Shown: piece by piece, positions 12,265 to 24,260 of the stretch
Layout: each line of letters opens with the position of its first letter
Numbering within the stretch: position 1 is the stretch's first letter
Assembly: GCF_016808095.1 (NCBI RefSeq)
Contig: NC_068977.1
Span: 8,802,479-8,866,478 of the forward strand
Reading direction: 5' to 3'
DNA: 64,000 nucleotides
Source of the DNA: Vigna angularis
Lineage: Eukaryota > Streptophyta > Magnoliopsida > Fabales > Fabaceae
Position numbers and translations under genes: made by a program
The notes under the pieces: model-generated
Seen by the model: the letters and a program-made list of their open reading frames with translations, nothing else
What the model was told of the DNA's origin: nothing
The model's database searches: none

Positions 12265-13976
12265 TCACTCTACATTGGATCAACTGAAATCTCCATTTAC
12301 TCACGTTATTAAGGTGAACAGTGCAAAAAAAAAGGACACACAAACAAACAAAAGCAAAAGTAAGGGTAAGCTAATATGAAAAAAAACAAGCAGTCATACA
12401 ACATATATAGATATATTAACATATATGTAACCACGCACATCAACCGATCCTAGCACATACAAATACTCGTACTAGACTAAACCATCTAGATACATATATT
12501 GATATCAGACTCTGGCGAGTTATGCACTTGTGGTGGCCTCTACTACTCTGCAGAGCCATTGCCAATGGGATTCACCCTATCATATACAAGGTTAGTCTCT
12601 TAACGTCATTGACCATGGTAAAGCCCCTAGACTAAGACCTTCTACTTTTCTCACTACATACCTCACCCTTCTCTACTTGAAACTAGATGACTATTAGAAC
12701 GACAAGATAACTCCCAATACAGAATCCATATATCAATACATACACTATTGAAATTACCACAAGAAACATCTAAAAATTTTCTCATAACATTTATCATACA
12801 TACTCATAACCATACTATCAATCCATGAAACATCAAAATACATATTACACATACATAAAAACCACAATAAAACCATCTCAAACAACTCAAAATATTAGAA
12901 AATCACAGCATACACATTGATGCTCAGTGTCAGACCTTTCGCAAAAGATGACACTCAACGATAGGTCATGGCGCTCAACGTCATTCCTCTCACAAAAGGT
13001 CATGCTCAACAATGCCCTGCCACGACTTAGGCCAAAGCGTTTGCATTTTTGCACACTCAGTAGTACAAGCCTGACGCTCCACGGTTTGGAGCTAAAATGC
13101 TCATAAACCTGCAAAAGATGACACTCTACATTGGATCAACTGAAATCTTCATTTGCTCACATTATTAAGGTGATCAGTGCTAACAAAAAGATAACACAAA
13201 CAAACAAAAGCAAAAGTAAGGGTAAGCTAATATGCAAAAAAAAAAATAGTCATACAACATATATAGATATATTAACATATGTAATCACTCATATCAACCA
13301 ATCCTAGCACATACAAATACTCGTACTAGACTCAACCATCTGGATACATATATTGATATCAGACTTTGGCGAGTTATGCACTTGCGGTGGCCTCTACTAC
13401 TCTGCAGAGTCATTGCCAATGGGTTTCACCCTATCATATACAAGGTTAGTCTGTTAACGTTATTGACCATGGTAAAGCCCCTAGACTAAGACCTTCTACT
13501 TTTCTCACTACATACCCCACCCTTCTTTACTTGAGACTAGATGACTATTAGAACGACAAGATAACTCCCAATACATAATTCATATATCAATACATACACT
13601 ATTGAAATTACCACAAGAAACATCTAGAAATTTTCTCATAACATTTATCATACATACTCATAACCATACTATCAATCCATGAAACATCAAAATACATATT
13701 ACGCATACATAAAAACCACAATAAAACCATCTCAGACAACTCAAAAAATCAGAAAATCACAACATACACACTAGTGCTCAATGTCAGACCTTTTGCAAAA
13801 GATGACACTCAACGATAGGTCATGGCGCTCAATGTCATTCCTCTCGCAAAAGGTCACGTTCAACGATGCCCTACCACGGCTTAGGCCAAGCGTTTGCATT
13901 TTTGCACGCTTAGTGGTACAAGCCTGACGCTTAACTGTTTGGAGCTAAAATGCTCCTAAGCCTGCAAAATGAACTA
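12265..13976. repeat. 856-bp tandem direct duplication
   Basis: The sentence TACATTGGATCAACTGAAAT starts at 12271 and, with only small changes, at 13127. The two copies then run in parallel: TATGCACTTG(T/C)GGTGGCC, CTTCTACTTTTCTCACTACA, GATGACACTCAACGATAGGT and TTTGGAGCTAAAATGCTC. Copy 1 is about 12265-13120 and copy 2 about 13121-13976. Similarity is high, by eye well over 90 percent, so the duplication is relatively recent. Confidence 0.92.
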
Positions 13977-14788
13977 GCTCTTAACGCCAGCTTGCCACCG
14001 GTCCATGTTACATCAGATATCAATAAACTTAAAACTGTGATTTGGGGAAAAGAAACATGTTCAAATGGTAAAATTGGTATTCCTTACTTAGTACTTTGGT
14101 AAAAAACAACTTTTAATATTAGCAAATTGCTCAAACAATCCTAAGTTCCTCAATTCAACACCAATTCAATCAATGCAAACAATACACAAACATTTAACAC
14201 GACTAGATTTTCAGTAGTTCAAACACCAATATTATCAAATAAAACATTCTCAAACCAACCAAACATGAAATTTACAATTCTTAAAACATTTATAACTTTT
14301 AAACAAGAGAATTGACCAAATAACTCTAGAACCTTATACACACCCCTTGAAGTATAGAAAGCTCTATTTACCCATAAGAACCATACTAACACGTCATTAG
14401 AACCACTGATTAATATAGACTCTTAAAGAAGACTCAAAGACCACATGCGATCCTAGACGGTCCACATATATAGGAAGACTAAAGAGACCAAAGAAAGAGA
14501 CAAAAAATCAACTTACTCTATCAAAGAAACGAATCAGATAGAATTGGAGAGTTCACTTCGAGGATCATCTTAGTAGTCTCTGATTTTCAAAAAAAACTAA
14601 CAAATAGTAAGAAACTCTAGAAAGAAATGAGAGAAGTCTAAAGAAAAGAATTTAAAAAAATGATATAATTTAAAATAATCTAACTCATTTATAGAAATTC
14701 TATTTATACTAAATTTTTAATATTAAAATAATTAAATCTTATGGTTTAATATAAGTTTCCATTCTAAAACATTTTATCGAGTATTACA
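12265..14788 (-). mobile_element. Candidate Ty3/gypsy LTR, minus orientation
   Basis: Read on the minus strand, the segment begins at 14788 with TGTAATACTCGATAAAATG, an LTR-like start of the kind seen in plant Tekay/Del-type elements. A TATA-like AGTATAAATAG follows about 80-90 bp in, then a pyrimidine-rich leader. The rest is non-coding and includes the 856-bp duplication. No internal domain lies next to it, so it may be a solo LTR. The far end was not pinned down and no target duplication was found. Confidence 0.45.
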
Positions 14789-15358
14789 TCTTTCATCCAC
14801 TTGAATCTCAAGATTCTTTTCTTGTCATTTTCTTTTATGTATTCCAAAACTTATTCAAATTAAATCTCAAGATTCTTTTTCTGTCATATTTTTTTATGTA
14901 ATCCAAAACTGGAAAATAAAACACTAAATAAGATTATTCAAATTGGGCGGAAGAAAATTCATGAAAAAAACGCAAATTTATGAAAAAACAAAAGGGCGTT
15001 TTATTTTCCTTATAAATATTTCAACACGTTTAATATAGGATTTAATTTTCAAATTTCTGCCTAGTTTCTTTTTATTGGAATTATTGGCTTTATGAACATC
15101 CTAATTCTAATTAATTAACTTTGGTCATTCAGATAAATAAGTACTTCATCAAACACATTAGTAACAAGCTTTCAATTTATTCACAAATTTGACTCGACAT
15201 TTTCCTTAAACACATTAAAAAGAATTTACTTTTACAAGCACGAAAAGAAGAGACTAATTAACATTCACACTTACTGAATTGAGACATAAAAAATAAAAAG
15301 TATTCATTTGACTCTTCAGCCAAGTAAGTTCTTCATTGGTTGACTTCATTGTTTGATC
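14789..15358. other. AT-rich 3' flank of the PKS gene
   Basis: No coding sequence recognised. The part nearest 15358 is likely the 3' UTR of the minus-strand PKS gene. A CTCAAGATTCTTTT phrase occurs twice (about 14800 and 14860). Confidence 0.5.
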
Positions 15359-16570
15359 TTAAAACGGTGGCAACACCTCCGTATCCCTAAGCCGCCGCCA
15401 CAAACTGCTGCCGGCGTCAGCGGCGAAGAAGAACTCGTGATCGGTGGTTTCATGGCACTGTGCAACAGAAGGTGTAACAATGGGGCATGGGAGTGTTGTA
15501 GTGGTTTGAGTGCAGAAACTCTCAATCTCAAAAAGATCAGAACTTGCGTCACTGGCCGCATCATCATCCATCATGGCATGTGACTTTGAGGGGCTTGGAG
15601 GTTGGAACACATGCAAGGACTCTCGTGGTGTTGCGTCCTCTTCTTCATGAACAACGTTCAGAAGAACCTGGTGGGGTTTTGTGGAGTTTGCTGCCATGGC
15701 CAAAGGGAAAGTGAAGCCCTCCTTTGATGGCCTTCTGGATTGGTTCATGGCAGGTTGGAATTGGAACAGCCTTTGAGATTTCAACTCCTTGTTGGATGAT
15801 GGTGATGTTGGTGGTGATGCTTTGTGATTCAAGGAACCTTTGTGGATTTGGTTGGGTGAAAGGGTTTGAGGTTGTGGGGGTGAGGTTTTGGGTTTTGCAG
15901 AGTTTTTCTGTGTGTTTGCTTTGACTTGCACTGACTTTTTATCATTGCAGGGGCATTTTCTTCTCAAAAGCCAAATGGGTTTTGACAGAGAACTTCTTAG
16001 TTTCTGTGTGAGATTGGAGGAGGTTTGAGGAGGGTTTAGAACTGAGATTGGATTTTTCCGAGGGTGGTGGAATAGCAAACCAGCTTTGTTGTTTAGAGTG
16101 GATTTGGATGAGGAAGGTGACGGAGTTGTTGGAGTTGCAAGATGGAATGAATGAGCTTTGTAGTTGTTGATGATGATGTTGTTGTTGCAGTAACCATTAC
16201 CACCGACAACTGATGATGAAGCAGAATCAGAGAATGATCTTGTGGACTTTGTGATGATGTCACCTTGTTCTGGAACACTGTGTTTGTGTTCTGTGTCCAT
16301 GTTGAGCAGGGGAGAGACTCTACTGTTGCTGTTGATGGTTACTCTTTGGAAGTTGTCATGGTTGAAGTACTTGTGTGCAGCAAAAGTTCTGAGCTCTGAG
16401 GTGGGATCATGGAGAAGGGTTCTAACTTCATTAGGCTTCATGGCATGGTGTGGTTCAGATTTGTTTGGTTTATCAGATGAGAGATGATGAAGAGAGGAAA
16501 AAGATTCACTATTTCTGTGTTTGGAGGTTGGTGACTTTGGATTCAGGTTGGTATGAATTGCTCTTTCCAT
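15359..16570 (-). CDS. PHYTOCHROME KINASE SUBSTRATE (PKS) family protein
   Basis: Single-exon gene for a 403-residue, low-complexity, basic and serine-rich protein. PKS proteins bind phytochromes and phototropin complexes at the plasma membrane and modulate phototropism, leaf positioning and hypocotyl growth. Family marks seen here are the N-terminal ELRTFAAHKYFNHDN (PKS 'KYF' box, residues about 58-72), the cysteine patch RRKCPCNDKKSVQV near the middle, and SDASSDLFEIESF about 60 residues from the end. The start is taken at the ATG for MERAIH. The frame stays open 19 codons further upstream, but only to a TTG, which is not a plausible plant start. The stop is at 15359-15361. The part after DLFEIESF is short, and I do not see the conserved block (Ser-Ile-x-Trp-Ser type) that I expect there, so the C-terminus may be divergent or truncated. 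A MULE with ten G-boxes lies 244 bp upstream. Exact paralogue number is not decidable. Confidence 0.85.
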   Translation of the reverse strand: MERAIHTNLNPKSPTSKHRNSESFSSLHHLSSDKPNKSEPHHAMKPNEVRTLLHDPTSELRTFAAHKYFNHDNFQRVTINSNSRVSPLLNMDTEHKHSVPEQGDIITKSTRSFSDSASSSVVGGNGYCNNNIIINNYKAHSFHLATPTTPSPSSSKSTLNNKAGLLFHHPRKNPISVLNPPQTSSNLTQKLRSSLSKPIWLLRRKCPCNDKKSVQVKANTQKNSAKPKTSPPQPQTLSPNQIHKGSLNHKASPPTSPSSNKELKSQRLFQFQPAMNQSRRPSKEGFTFPLAMAANSTKPHQVLLNVVHEEEDATPRESLHVFQPPSPSKSHAMMDDDAASDASSDLFEIESFCTQTTTTLPCPIVTPSVAQCHETTDHEFFFAADAGSSLWRRLRDTEVLPPF

Positions 16571-16813
16571 TTTTTTTTCCCCACTCTTAGTTAAATGAGT
16601 GAATGGAAAAGATGAAGATGAAACCAAACATTGGAAGTACAGACTCTGAAATTCCTTGTCCTCGTATATATTTATGTGATTGTGTGGGGTGTTCTGAGAC
16701 TAGGTAGTTTCATAGATATGTTGAACAGGAACCTAAGTGTGAACGGATGTGAGAAAATTTTCTAGTACGTTAAAAAGTAATGGTTGAAATTTGTTGAGTC
16801 ATTGTTCATTTTA
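16571..16813 (-). promoter_or_regulatory. PKS upstream region, proximal promoter
   Basis: This is the only native sequence left between the PKS start codon and the MULE insertion. On the minus strand a TATA-like ATAAATATATAC lies at about 16664-16675, roughly 95-105 bp before the ATG, which would give a short 5' UTR. Everything further upstream is transposon DNA, so distal control elements are either displaced by about 1.4 kb or replaced. The TATA call is visual only. Confidence 0.4.
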
Positions 16814-18235
16814 GGTTTAATAGGTTCGGAGGTCCCTATATTTGCGGGTTCGTTTCAATTGGGTCCTCTAATTTTAGAAGTGATCAATTAGGTCCCTTAT
16901 TGTGAAAAATTGAATCAATTAAGGCCTCGCCGTTAGTTTCATACTAACACCGTTAAAGGGGGTGACACGTGTCAGTTCATGATTTTTTTGAATTTTTGAA
17001 TTATATTTTTATTATTTTTATTTTTATTTTTTATTTTATTTTTTATTTTTTTAAAAGTAAAATTTTTAAATGCCACGTGTCAAACGGATAGTGTGCCACG
17101 TGGCAATGGCAGTGTGACATGGCACTGACAGTGCCACGTGTCATTGTCAGGCCACGTGTCATTGCATTAGTCTCAATTTGGTCCCTGTATTTTTATTATG
17201 TTGCAATTTGATCCCTATATTTTTATTTTGTCTCAATTTAGTCTTAATTTTAAAAATTAAACAATTTTTTCCCTCCTCAAATTCAAACAAAATTTAAATT
17301 GTATATAAATCTTAACAAATATTTTTATGAAAATTGATATTTTTAATAAATATTTTTAACAAGATTAAGATTAAGTTTAATTATATTTATATTTACTTAT
17401 AGGTATATTTTTAATGAAAATTCACACCAGTATGTTATGTCAATCTTTTATTAAACCCTTATAGGTATATTTAAATAACATAATTAACATTTATATGATA
17501 TGTCACTCTTTTATTAAACCCTTATAGGTATATTTAAATAACATAATTAACATTTATATGATTAAGTAAATATTTTCATGTTATATATAAATATAAATAT
17601 AACATGAAAATATAAATATAATTATATATAAATAACATGTTAATTAACATAATTATATATAAATATAATTAAACTTAATCTTAATCTTGTTAAAAATATT
17701 TATTAAAAATATCAATTTTCATAAAAATATTTGTTAAGATTTATATACAATTTAAATTTTGTTTGAATTTGAGGAGGGAAAAAATTGTTTAATTTTGAAA
17801 ATTAAGACTAAATTGAGACAAAATAAAAATATAGGGATCAAATTGCAACATAATAAAAATACAGGGACCAAATTGAGACTAATGCAATGACACGTGGCCT
17901 GACAATGACACGTGGCACTGTCAGTGCCATGTCACACTGCCATTGCCACGTGGCACACTATCCGTTTGACACGTGGCATTTAAAAATTTTACTTTTAAAA
18001 AAATAAAAAATAAAATAAAAAATAAAAATAAAAATAATAAAAATATAATTCAAAAATTCAAAAAAATCATGAACTGACACGTGTCACCCCCTTTAACGGT
18101 GTTAGTATGAAACTAACGGCGAGGCCTTAATTGATTCAATTTTTCACAATAAGGGACCTAATTGATCACTTCTAAAATTAGAGGACCCAATTGAAACGAA
18201 CCCGCAAATATAGGGACGTCCGAACCTATTAAACC
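16814..18235. mobile_element. MULE with ~580-bp terminal inverted repeats (fold-back type)
   Basis: The ends GGTTTAATAGGTTCGG and CCGAACCTATTAAACC are exact inverted copies. They are flanked by the 9-bp direct duplication TTCATTTTA (16805-16813 and 18236-18244), the hallmark length of Mutator-superfamily insertion. The arms 16814 to about 17391 and about 17655-18235 are inverted copies with only about two or three differences by eye, enclosing a ~265-bp AT-rich loop that has its own inner repeats. No transposase is encoded, so it is non-autonomous. The same termini appear on the element at 46524-48036. Near-identical arms and a perfect duplication imply a recent insertion. A read-through transcript would fold into a long hairpin. 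Confidence 0.93.
16966..18083. promoter_or_regulatory. Ten CACGTG G-boxes within the MULE arms
   Basis: CACGTG occurs at 16966, 17074, 17097, 17135, 17153, 17891, 17909, 17947, 17970 and 18078 (first base of each), five per arm. Contexts are mostly CCACGTGTC or CCACGTGGC, which also fit ABRE (ACGTGTC/ACGTGGC). In plants these bind bHLH factors such as PIFs and bZIP factors such as HY5 and ABFs. Function here is inferred from the motif only. Confidence 0.8.
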
Positions 18236-19309
18236 TTCATTTTATTGTTATAGAATTTCATTTCCATATCAGTTTAGAACAATTTTAAGTTTGATTTAAG
18301 AAAAAATATGTATTTAGCATATGTAACTATCTACCAATTAAAAATTATTTTAGAAATAGTTTTTAAGATAGTTGATGTAAAAGTTAATAAGTATTAGTAA
18401 TATTATTATTATTATTGTTGTCATCAGGGTATTCAAAATTAAATTAATCTAATTTCAAAATAAAAAATGAAGTAAAAAAATTGCAATGTAATTAGCCGAG
18501 TTGTCACATTGTATCTTTTTCTTCTTAAACTGCGTCTTTTGATTTGGTGGGAAGTTTGAGAGTTGAAAATTAACTCAAACCAAATTAAACCGTATATTTA
18601 TTTATTTATTATTTTTAATTTATGTTTCTTTTGTTAAAATATAACTAAATTTCATTCAAGACAATTGAAGTGATAACTTATTTGCCGAATGAAAATATTC
18701 TAGTGTTATATGGTTGTAATTGACTTTCTAAGACTCTAACTTTTTAATTATAGTACAAAGTTAAAGTGAATTTATAGAATGAGTATTTTATTCTAAATTT
18801 GTTTTGTGTTTGAGAACAGTTCATGTTTGAAGTTTTGTTTTGATTTCATTCATTGCTAATTGTGATTATAGTTTCACCAAACAAACATAAGAATGATGAA
18901 AGAATGTGTCATATATAAATTAAGTACACCAAGTTGAAATGAAGAACAAATAGTAAATTTAATGTTCGAAAGGAAAGAATTGTCTCATATTTAATAATAA
19001 GCATTATTTCATATAGCCTAATGTGTCTCTGTTTTATTGTATGTGCATGACTCTTATGAACATTGTTTACACTTATAAAGAATTGGAAAATGGTTATAAA
19101 TTAGTTAGATTTACCAAAAAATAATTTAGATAAGTAAGAAATATATACTTATTGATACATCAAATTACTAAATGTTGAGTCAAACATTTTAATCAAAAAA
19201 TTATATTGGTCGATGTTTAAAACTATCAAATGGGTTATTTTATTATTTTAAAAAGAGTTTAGTACAACAAAATCTAAAAAAGCATTACCTTTTTTATTTA
19301 AATTTTTAT
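18236..19309. other. AT-rich intergenic DNA
   Basis: Starts with the right copy of the MULE target duplication. No gene, RNA or repeat family is recognised. Confidence 0.5.
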
Positions 19310-19995
19310 TTTTCGGAATTACTACCAACATTTGAATTCAACAAGTTCAAATAATGTATGAACTTATATTTAGAGAGAAGTTTCAAGAAGACATCCAGAT
19401 CATTTTCTTTTATATCAATCTTATTCCAATCACCAACTTTATATAAAGGAAGTGATATCTAACATCAATATAATGCATCCCTACCATCTTACACATGATT
19501 CTTGGTCAAACAAATTATACTCAAATTATCATACAATATGATAATCTTTCCTTGAATTAAATACAGATCGATCATCAAACCCTTTTACCATATCTCTCCT
19601 TAGTTTCCTTCATTAACATCATATAATTCGCCTTAGTAGTCGACAAGTCTACTTTTTGTTGGAAAGTATCTTTAACTGACTCATGACCCTTTACTCATGA
19701 ATGTGTAGCCTGTTATGAACCTTCTAGCATCCAAGTCTACAACAAGTCAAACTTAGAGAACCTTTCTAAAGTATACTATAAGTTACCCTTGAAGATAATT
19801 TCAATGCCCTTGATTCCACATATATCGTAGGATTCATTTCACAATTTGCCAATATTCCTTCTCTATAGGTTACTCGCATCCTTCACCAAGCTAATTGTTT
19901 GGGCAAAGTTTGATATAGTGGAAACAAATGCATACATCAAACTTCCCACTACTAGAATAAGGAATACGTATGTATTCTTTCTCCTAGTAGTTTAA
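19310..19995 (-). pseudogene. Degenerate Ty1/copia RT-RNase H fragment
   Basis: Minus-strand translation recovers copia landmarks in the right order but in shifting frames: VGSLMYAFVSTISNFAQTIS, then EYWQIVK(stop)ILRYICGIKGIE, then QQKVDLSTTKANYM, and IDVRYHFLYI-like sequence near the lower end. These correspond to the region between the RT thumb and RNase H of copia polyproteins. Several frameshifts and stops show long inactivity. It is a different lineage and much older than the copia pieces at 3701-4130 and 23458-26373. No LTR was identified for it. Confidence 0.7.
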
Positions 19996-22900
19996 GTAGA
20001 ATTGAGCTCAAAAAAACTATAGACATTGTGAAAAATCATAAAGTTTAACTTTTGCTAAAAGGTAGTTTTATTTAGAAAAGAAAATGAAATTATATTATGT
20101 ATGTTGAAAGAGGAGTAGACATGGATAAAAAGTAGTTTGAAATATGCATGAAGAGAAAGAAGGAAGTGTTGTAAAATCTGATAGAAAAAGAATGTAGACA
20201 AAATGGTTGTGGAGGGCAAAAGCAAAATCCAGACCACCTAAACAAGAAACATACATGAAATGTCCAGAGGCAGGCAACGAAAGCAATGCATGATAGATAC
20301 AACGTTAATGCTGACCCACTCACTTTCTATCCAACTTTCATTGATTCAACAATTCATCGGATTTTAACTCATAAACACACTTCTTTCCCATCGCATTTCT
20401 CACCACATCACTTCACTCACACATTTCTACATTCACAATGCACTTTTTATTTTCTATTTCAAGCAATATAAACAATTCCTCTATTTTATAATTGATCTTT
20501 TGAAAAACATTTCACTGTTTTTTCTTTATAAATAAATAGGTTAATTTAGTAATAACAGTTAATCTGTTACATTTAAATTACTGACAGTTTGACATTATCA
20601 CTAACCAGAATATTTAGTAATAACCTATTTTATTTATTTTACGAGTACTATTGTTAATATAGATGAGTTGAGGTTACAAACCTTATTCTCCTTTTTCTCT
20701 TTCTTTCTCTTTCATCAGGTGGCCACATGAAGATAAAAACTTGAAAAAAAGAGAGAAAAAAAGTGACGAAAGGTCACGTCTCCAGTTTGGATATATATAA
20801 ACAAAAGTGGTTTAACCACTATTTAGGTATTTGAATAGTGACATTGTGTTTGTTAGTGCTGATTCACTTTTTTCTAATATACTATTACTAGTAATTTCGG
20901 AGCGTGCCATTTGTAATTTAAACAAAATTTATATATGGAGAGAGTAAATAGATAAATCAAGATGGATATCGATGGATCTTTTAAGACAAGACTCTACAAA
21001 TCATTACTATCTTACTTTATTACCATTTATTATAATAAACACTAGTGTAACCAATATTCTTTTATGATGGGTAGAAAAAGTTTTTTTTATGCTGGTTTGG
21101 AAACTAATATAAATATAGCATAATTTTTTTTTTACTTTCTATTCGAATTATCGTAGAAAGGTCATATTTTATATTAGATTTCGACTCATTGTAGAAAATT
21201 CACTTAGAAATAAAAAAGTTTGTAGTAAAAGTTATTTTTTATATTAATTTTAGACACAACTAATAATGAAATATTCTCTAGTCATGATGAAGTTTCTACA
21301 AGAAGAATTAAAGTCATTTATGAAGATGGTTTAAACTCTACTTTTTGGGCCACCTTTGAAGTTATCATAGAGCATAACATAGAGTAGTGTAAGTTTCTTT
21401 ATGCCATGTATTTTGGCCAAGTAGTGTAGGTTTCTTTAGGTTATTTATTTCGGTCAAGTAAGTAGATTTGTTTAAAGCTTGTATTAAGACCTAATTAGTA
21501 TAAGATTTTTCCTTAAGCTAGACATCCAAACCATGTAAAAAGTATGTGTCATGTGTCATGCTTCCATTGAAGATGATTTAACTTTAGTAGTGGCCACATG
21601 TTCTTCCCTCATTGGAGAGGATTTGTGGACACTTGCCCACTCCTGAGAGGAACACTTTTTTGGTCAATGAATGCAAGGGAGAGAGATCATGCTTTTAGGA
21701 GACACCCTCGGCTTACAAATAAAGGTGTCTCCTATTAAATATTTACCTTTGATTTAGAGTAAAGTTATGTTACCAATTTTGTGTCATACTACTCTTATTA
21801 GGTCATCCTAGGCCAGAGCAACCCAAGTGGTCTCCTCTAGCCACCTTTCTCCAAGAGTTGACCCAACCTCTCTTATAGAATCAATAAACACCACCACTAT
21901 CACCATAAAACATCACAAAATCATGAGCTTAGCTCCCTTGTCCATCAAAGGTTCCACACCCATCATCCTTTCGCCCACCTCCATGGCTTTCCTTCTAGTT
22001 TTGACCCAACTTAGCTAGGAGGTTCCCATCATTTGGTCTCAATAGCTTAGGTTCTTCAAGAGCTAAGTCTTTTGGTCCTTTATCTATCATTTTATTTTCA
22101 TGTTGTCCTTGTGTTATCTCCTTATTTTCTTGTTGTAGCTATCTTGAAATAGTCCAAATCAACCTCCCTTACTTTACAATTAATGTTGACGATTTTCAAA
22201 ATTAAACTGCATCTAGCTTAGAGGTCAAAAAATATGTATTTATAGTCAAATTAAAGCCCTTTAAGTATAATTTCCAACAAAAAATAATCATATCATCTGG
22301 AGTTTTATAGAGAAAGTTATGATCAAAATAGTCAGCAAAGATCATAATTGCCAAAATGTTGTCATCAACGTTTTTCAAGTTTTATTTTGGTAGTTTTAAC
22401 TATTTGTTTATGTACTTTTAACTTTGTTGTGTGTTTTTTCATCTTATTTTGGTCATACCACATATTTTGAGTCATTTTTATTTTCAAATCATTCCATATT
22501 GTCTAAAGTAATGTTTACTTCTTTTTATGTCATTTTTTCCTAATTGAACTTTACAAAAATCATAAAAATATATGTTCAAGTGTGTTTTTCGAAACTGAAT
22601 TATATATGTGCCTTTGAGTGCTTTAAGTTTGCATATACTTATTGTTAGATCATCAATAAGTTCTTAGAGTTAGGTTTCCTTTGTGTCATTGTTTTGAGGT
22701 TCATGTTCTATGTTGATTCTAGTAAGATTTTCTTCCATTTGGTATATTTGAACTTGTGAACTTTCAAAAGAGTTTTCAAATCTGAATTTGTGTTGTGTAG
22801 TAGTGTTTTTATGTGCTTAAAAATCAAGACAAAAGAATAGATAAAAGGTATGAAAGAAAAAGCAAAAGCAAAAAGCAAAAGAATATTCATGTATTACTAC

Positions 22901-23457
22901 CACTACTTTTTGGTGTGCACTCTCATGTTGATTTTGTGAGCTATTTACATGAATGTGCTACTGTTTTATAGCCTTCTCAGTTTGCAATTGAAGCTAAAAG
23001 TGTGTCCATTAGGCATCATTTGTTCATTACTTGCTAAAGACAAGAAACACCACTTTTACTCTAGTCTTATTTTTTGGTTTTTTATATCTAATCTAGAGCT
23101 TTTTTTAGGACTTTATTTTCTTGTGCTAACCTTCTTTCTTGACCATTTATTTTCTTGATTGTCTCCTTGTTATTCATGGTCTTTTCTACATCAAATCTCT
23201 TTTGAATAGCCTCTGTTCATTTTAGACCCTTTTATTGCTTTCTCTTTTGACTCTTTTGGCTTTTGTGGTGTTATTTCCCTTTGTGTGGTATAGGTTTGTC
23301 TTTGTGGTGAGCCAACACTTGGAGGTAACATCCTAGGTGATGGAGGCCTAGTTGGAGCTTGAGGTCTTTGTGGAGTTACAAGAACACAAGAGAGTAAACA
23401 CTTAGTGAGAAGAGTGATTTGTGTTTATTTCATTTTGAGTTGTAATATTGTGTTTGA
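19996..23457. other. AT-rich DNA with possible retroelement remnants, no gene recognised
   Basis: I see no convincing exon or RNA gene. About 21560-22150 is slightly less AT-rich and has LTR- or leader-like character (TGGTCTCCTCTAGCCACC, TTTTGACCCAACTTAGCTAG) but no terminal signature I can defend. About 20090-20330 has overlapping minus-strand frames rich in Phe and Cys that look like chance. Confidence 0.45.
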
Positions 23458-24260
23458 TCTGCTTGGGCCAAAATATTATTTCATCTACTTTAACCCTTGA
23501 TTCGTTTTATAGGATTTCTGTTTGTAAAAGCGCTAAGGAAATGTGAAAAATTTTAAGAGTAACTCATGAAGGCAAAAATGAAGTTAAGCGTGCTCGAAAG
23601 AACTCTTTAGTAAAAGAATATGAGATGTTCCTTATGAAACACTGGGAAACAATCCATGATGTGCAGAGTTGTTTTACACATATCATAAATCATTTATCCG
23701 ATTTAGGTAAGAATTTTGACATTGAAGAGTTAAATATTAAAATTCTAAAATCTTTGAACAGGACATGATAGCCAAAAGTCACAGCTATCACAGAGTCACA
23801 AAATCTTGCAACTATGTCTATGCCGACTCTGTTTGGTAAATTAAGAGAGAATGAGATTGAACTTGAAAGGTTGACAAAAGAAGAGGATCAAGGAATAAAA
23901 AGAAATATTGCTTTTAAATATGAGATTGTCTATAGCAAAAGCTTCAAAGACGATGATGATTATGATTGCGAAGATCCAGAGAAATTGATAAAAATACTCA
24001 CAAAGTTCATGAAGAACATACGAAAATACAAAGATCGCAAAAACAAGCATCAAGGATCCTCCTCAAATTTTAGGCGTTACGGTTGTGGAGAATTAGGACA
24101 TATCAAAGCAAATTGTCCCGATAAAGAAAGAAAGCTCTCCAAAATAAAGGAGTGGGAAGAGTATAATTCAAGCTCTTCATCAAGTTTTGCATCAAGCATT
24201 AACGACTTTAATGAGCAAGCAAATATTTGTTTAACGGACAACGATATAACTGGAAGCTAA
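23458..24260 (+). pseudogene. Copia gag (UBN2-type capsid and zinc knuckle), inactivated
   Basis: One continuous frame, if stops are ignored, runs from NIISSTLTLDSFYRISVCKS through AKEM(stop)KILRVTHEGKNEVK, EYEMFLMK and FTHIINHLSDLGKNFDIEEL to MSMPTLFGKLRENEIELERL. These are the standard gag landmarks of SIRE-like copia. The stops are TGA at 23544 and TGA-TAG at 23766-23771, exactly where Trp and Trp-Gln are conserved. The CCHC knuckle reads RYGCGELGHIKANC, so its first Cys is replaced by Arg (CGT for TGT). The segment from 23814 can still be read to a stop at 24258-24260. A second knuckle further on (CFYCTKNGLTSNKC, about 24765-24806) has lost its His. The gag is therefore non-functional. 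Confidence 0.85.

Noticed and set aside
16571..16627. Upstream extension of the PKS frame (19 more codons)
   Set aside because: It would start at TTG, not ATG. The first ATG in frame is at 16570 and gives a sensible N-terminus.
20200..20330. Possible microRNA precursor near TGCATTGC and GCCTGCCTCTGG
   Set aside because: It does not match known miR408- or miR397-type sequences closely, and no stable hairpin partner was found by eye.
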